Shown here: positions 5,375 through 6,516 of the stretch, one piece after another
How the letters are laid out: the number at the start of each line of letters is the position of its first letter
How positions within the stretch are numbered: position 1 is the first letter of the stretch
DNA from: Prevotellaceae bacterium
GTDB taxonomy: Bacteria; Bacteroidota; Bacteroidia; Bacteroidales; Bacteroidaceae
Length of the DNA stretch: 6,516 nucleotides
Direction: 5' to 3'
NCBI GenBank assembly: GCA_030523505.1
Contig: JAUNIK010000159.1
Coordinates: 1 to 6,516 of the forward strand
Program-made: the position numbers and the translations under genes
Notes under the pieces: model-generated
The model's database searches: none
Seen by the model: the letters and a program-made list of their open reading frames with translations, nothing else
What the model was told of the DNA's origin: nothing

Positions 5375-6460
5375 TTATTTGAATCTTGCGGCCTGTTCTT
5401 TTGCGAACTCGGCGTCTTCGAAATAATCGATACGCATTGCCTTGCGGACATCAGCGAGAGTCTTCTGACCAACAGCACGGGCTGCCTCTGTGCCACGCTT
5501 AAGGATATCGACAACAGCAGGGATGTTCTTCTCCAACTCAGCACGACGCTGACGCATTGGTTCGAGACGGTCGTTGAGAACATTGAGGAGGAACTTCTTG
5601 CAGGTACCATCACCAAGACCACCACGACAGTAGTGAGCCTTCATCTCATCGAGGTTCTTATAGTCAGGAAGGAACTTCGCAAAGTCCTCGTCGGTAGCAA
5701 ACGCATCGAGATATGTGAACACCGCATTGCCTTCGAGATGTCCCGGAGAGTCGATGGTGAGGTGCTCAGGGTCGGTGAACATCGAGTTGACCTTCTTCTT
5801 CAACTCCTTTGCAGAGTCAGAGAGGTAGATACAGTTGCCGAGCGACTTCGACATCTTTGCCTTTCCGTCGGTTCCAGGGAGACGGCAGCAAGTCTGGTTC
5901 TCAGGAAGGAGAACCTGGCACTCGTTGAGCACAGGACCATAGATGTTGTTGAAGCGACGTACAATCTCGTTTGTGAGCTCGATCATTGGTTTCTGGTCCT
6001 CACCAGCAGGAACGGTTGTTCCGTGGAAGAGGGTGATATCGGCAGCCTGTGAGATAGGGTAGCAGAAGAAACCGGTAGGGATGCTCTCGCCACTGAAGCC
6101 ACGCATCTCGATTTCTGTCTTTACTGTAGGGTTACGCTGAACGCGAGCCACAGACACGAGGTTCATATAATAGAATGCCAACTCGGTGAGTTCAGGTACA
6201 GCCGACTGTACGAAGATGTTGCACTTCTCAGGATCGAGGCCGGCAGCGAGATAGTCGAGAGCCACCTCGATGACATTCTGACGAATCTTTTCAGGATTGT
6301 CGGCATTGTCGGTGAGAGCCTGAGCGTCGGCAATCATAATGAAAATCTTGTCGAACTCACCAGAGTTCTGGAGTTCAACACGACGGCGAAGCGAACCCAC
6401 ATAGTGGCCGATATGAAGTTTGCCTGTTGGGCGGTCGCCGGTAAGAATTACTTTTTCCAT
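5375..6460 (-). CDS. trpS: Tryptophan--tRNA ligase
   Basis: Class Ic aminoacyl-tRNA synthetase that activates tryptophan with ATP and charges tRNA-Trp in the cytoplasm; essential for translation. The 361 residues are close to the family's normal length (about 330-360). The nucleotide-binding motifs are intact: HIGH at 16-19 in [13 protein letters not shown], and KMSKS at 202-206 in [20 protein letters not shown] (43-51), the ISQAADI segment (136-142) with D141 in the position that recognises the indole NH, and PAGEDQ (151-156) are as expected. The N-terminus reads LTGDRPTG rather than the SGIQPTG of the E. coli type, which marks a different TrpRS subgroup. The ATG at 6460 gives the standard [13 protein letters not shown] start. 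The gene stands alone with its own terminator and a promoter-like element upstream; no leader peptide or T-box-like structure is visible in the short 5' region. Confidence 0.97.
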   Translation of the reverse strand: MEKVILTGDRPTGKLHIGHYVGSLRRRVELQNSGEFDKIFIMIADAQALTDNADNPEKIRQNVIEVALDYLAAGLDPEKCNIFVQSAVPELTELAFYYMNLVSVARVQRNPTVKTEIEMRGFSGESIPTGFFCYPISQAADITLFHGTTVPAGEDQKPMIELTNEIVRRFNNIYGPVLNECQVLLPENQTCCRLPGTDGKAKMSKSLGNCIYLSDSAKELKKKVNSMFTDPEHLTIDSPGHLEGNAVFTYLDAFATDEDFAKFLPDYKNLDEMKAHYCRGGLGDGTCKKFLLNVLNDRLEPMRQRRAELEKNIPAVVDILKRGTEAARAVGQKTLADVRKAMRIDYFEDAEFAKEQAARFK

Positions 6461-6498
6461 TGTTGTTATTTCGTTTTGATTTTATTCCAATTGAACTG

Positions 6499-6506
6499 CA
6501 AAGGTA
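6499..6506 (-). promoter_or_regulatory. Putative -7 promoter element (TACCTTTG) of trpS
   Basis: The minus-strand octamer TACCTTTG, followed by C, matches the Bacteroidetes TAnnTTTG element. It would start transcription near 6492 and give a leader of about 32 nt. The -33 element would lie beyond the window edge. A second TTTGC (6513-6509) is too close to serve as -33. Confidence 0.65.
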
Positions 6507-6516
6507 GTGCAAATTG

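Noticed and set aside
5309..6052. Plus-strand 247-aa ORF opposite trpS
   Set aside because: It lies across the terminator and the trpS coding sequence; trpS has all expected motifs, so this is a mirror ORF.
6461..6516. T-box or attenuator upstream of trpS
   Set aside because: The leader predicted from the promoter element is only about 32 nt, too short for a T-box, and no Trp-rich leader peptide is visible.

Overview
The window looks like a chromosomal segment of a Bacteroidales bacterium, most likely Prevotella or a close relative. The grounds are Bacteroidetes-type promoter elements (TAnnTTTG) upstream of genes, signal peptides ending in xAQ, a DUF3667-type zinc-ribbon membrane protein, and GC-rich and AATTCGCG-type palindromic repeats in the spacers. 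I see no rRNA, tRNA, CRISPR array, integrase or transposase.

Layout from left to right. A secreted endonuclease/exonuclease/phosphatase-fold (EEP) protein runs leftward off the window (1-433, N-terminal 144 residues only). Upstream of it lie a five-copy 10-bp tandem repeat (451-500) and a GC-rich palindromic element (544-595). A secreted RlpA-like double-psi beta-barrel protein (605-1132, minus) is divergent from a 997-residue multidomain protein (1234-4227, plus). Each of these two has a promoter-like element in the gap between them. The large protein carries two receiver-like domains, then a PEP-synthase/PPDK-type ATP-grasp domain and an uncharacterised C-terminal domain. A GC-rich hairpin cluster follows and supplies its stop codon. 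A zinc-ribbon plus membrane protein of the DUF3667 type comes next (4382-5161, plus). It converges on trpS (5375-6460, minus) across a spacer with a roughly 108-bp imperfect inverted repeat and an intrinsic terminator for trpS.

The five genes do not form an obvious pathway. TrpS is core translation machinery, RlpA and the EEP protein are exported enzymes, and DUF3667 is an inner-membrane protein of unknown role. The most interesting protein is the receiver/ATP-grasp fusion. It keeps the nucleotide-binding half of PEP synthase but shows neither the phosphohistidine swivel motif nor the PEP-binding barrel, so it is unlikely to make PEP and may be a signal-controlled phosphotransferase. The second theme is repeats: each gene boundary seen in full, other than the divergent promoter region, holds palindromic or tandem DNA. 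Two GC-rich elements reach into coding sequence, one in the signal peptide of the EEP protein and one at the C-terminus of the large protein.
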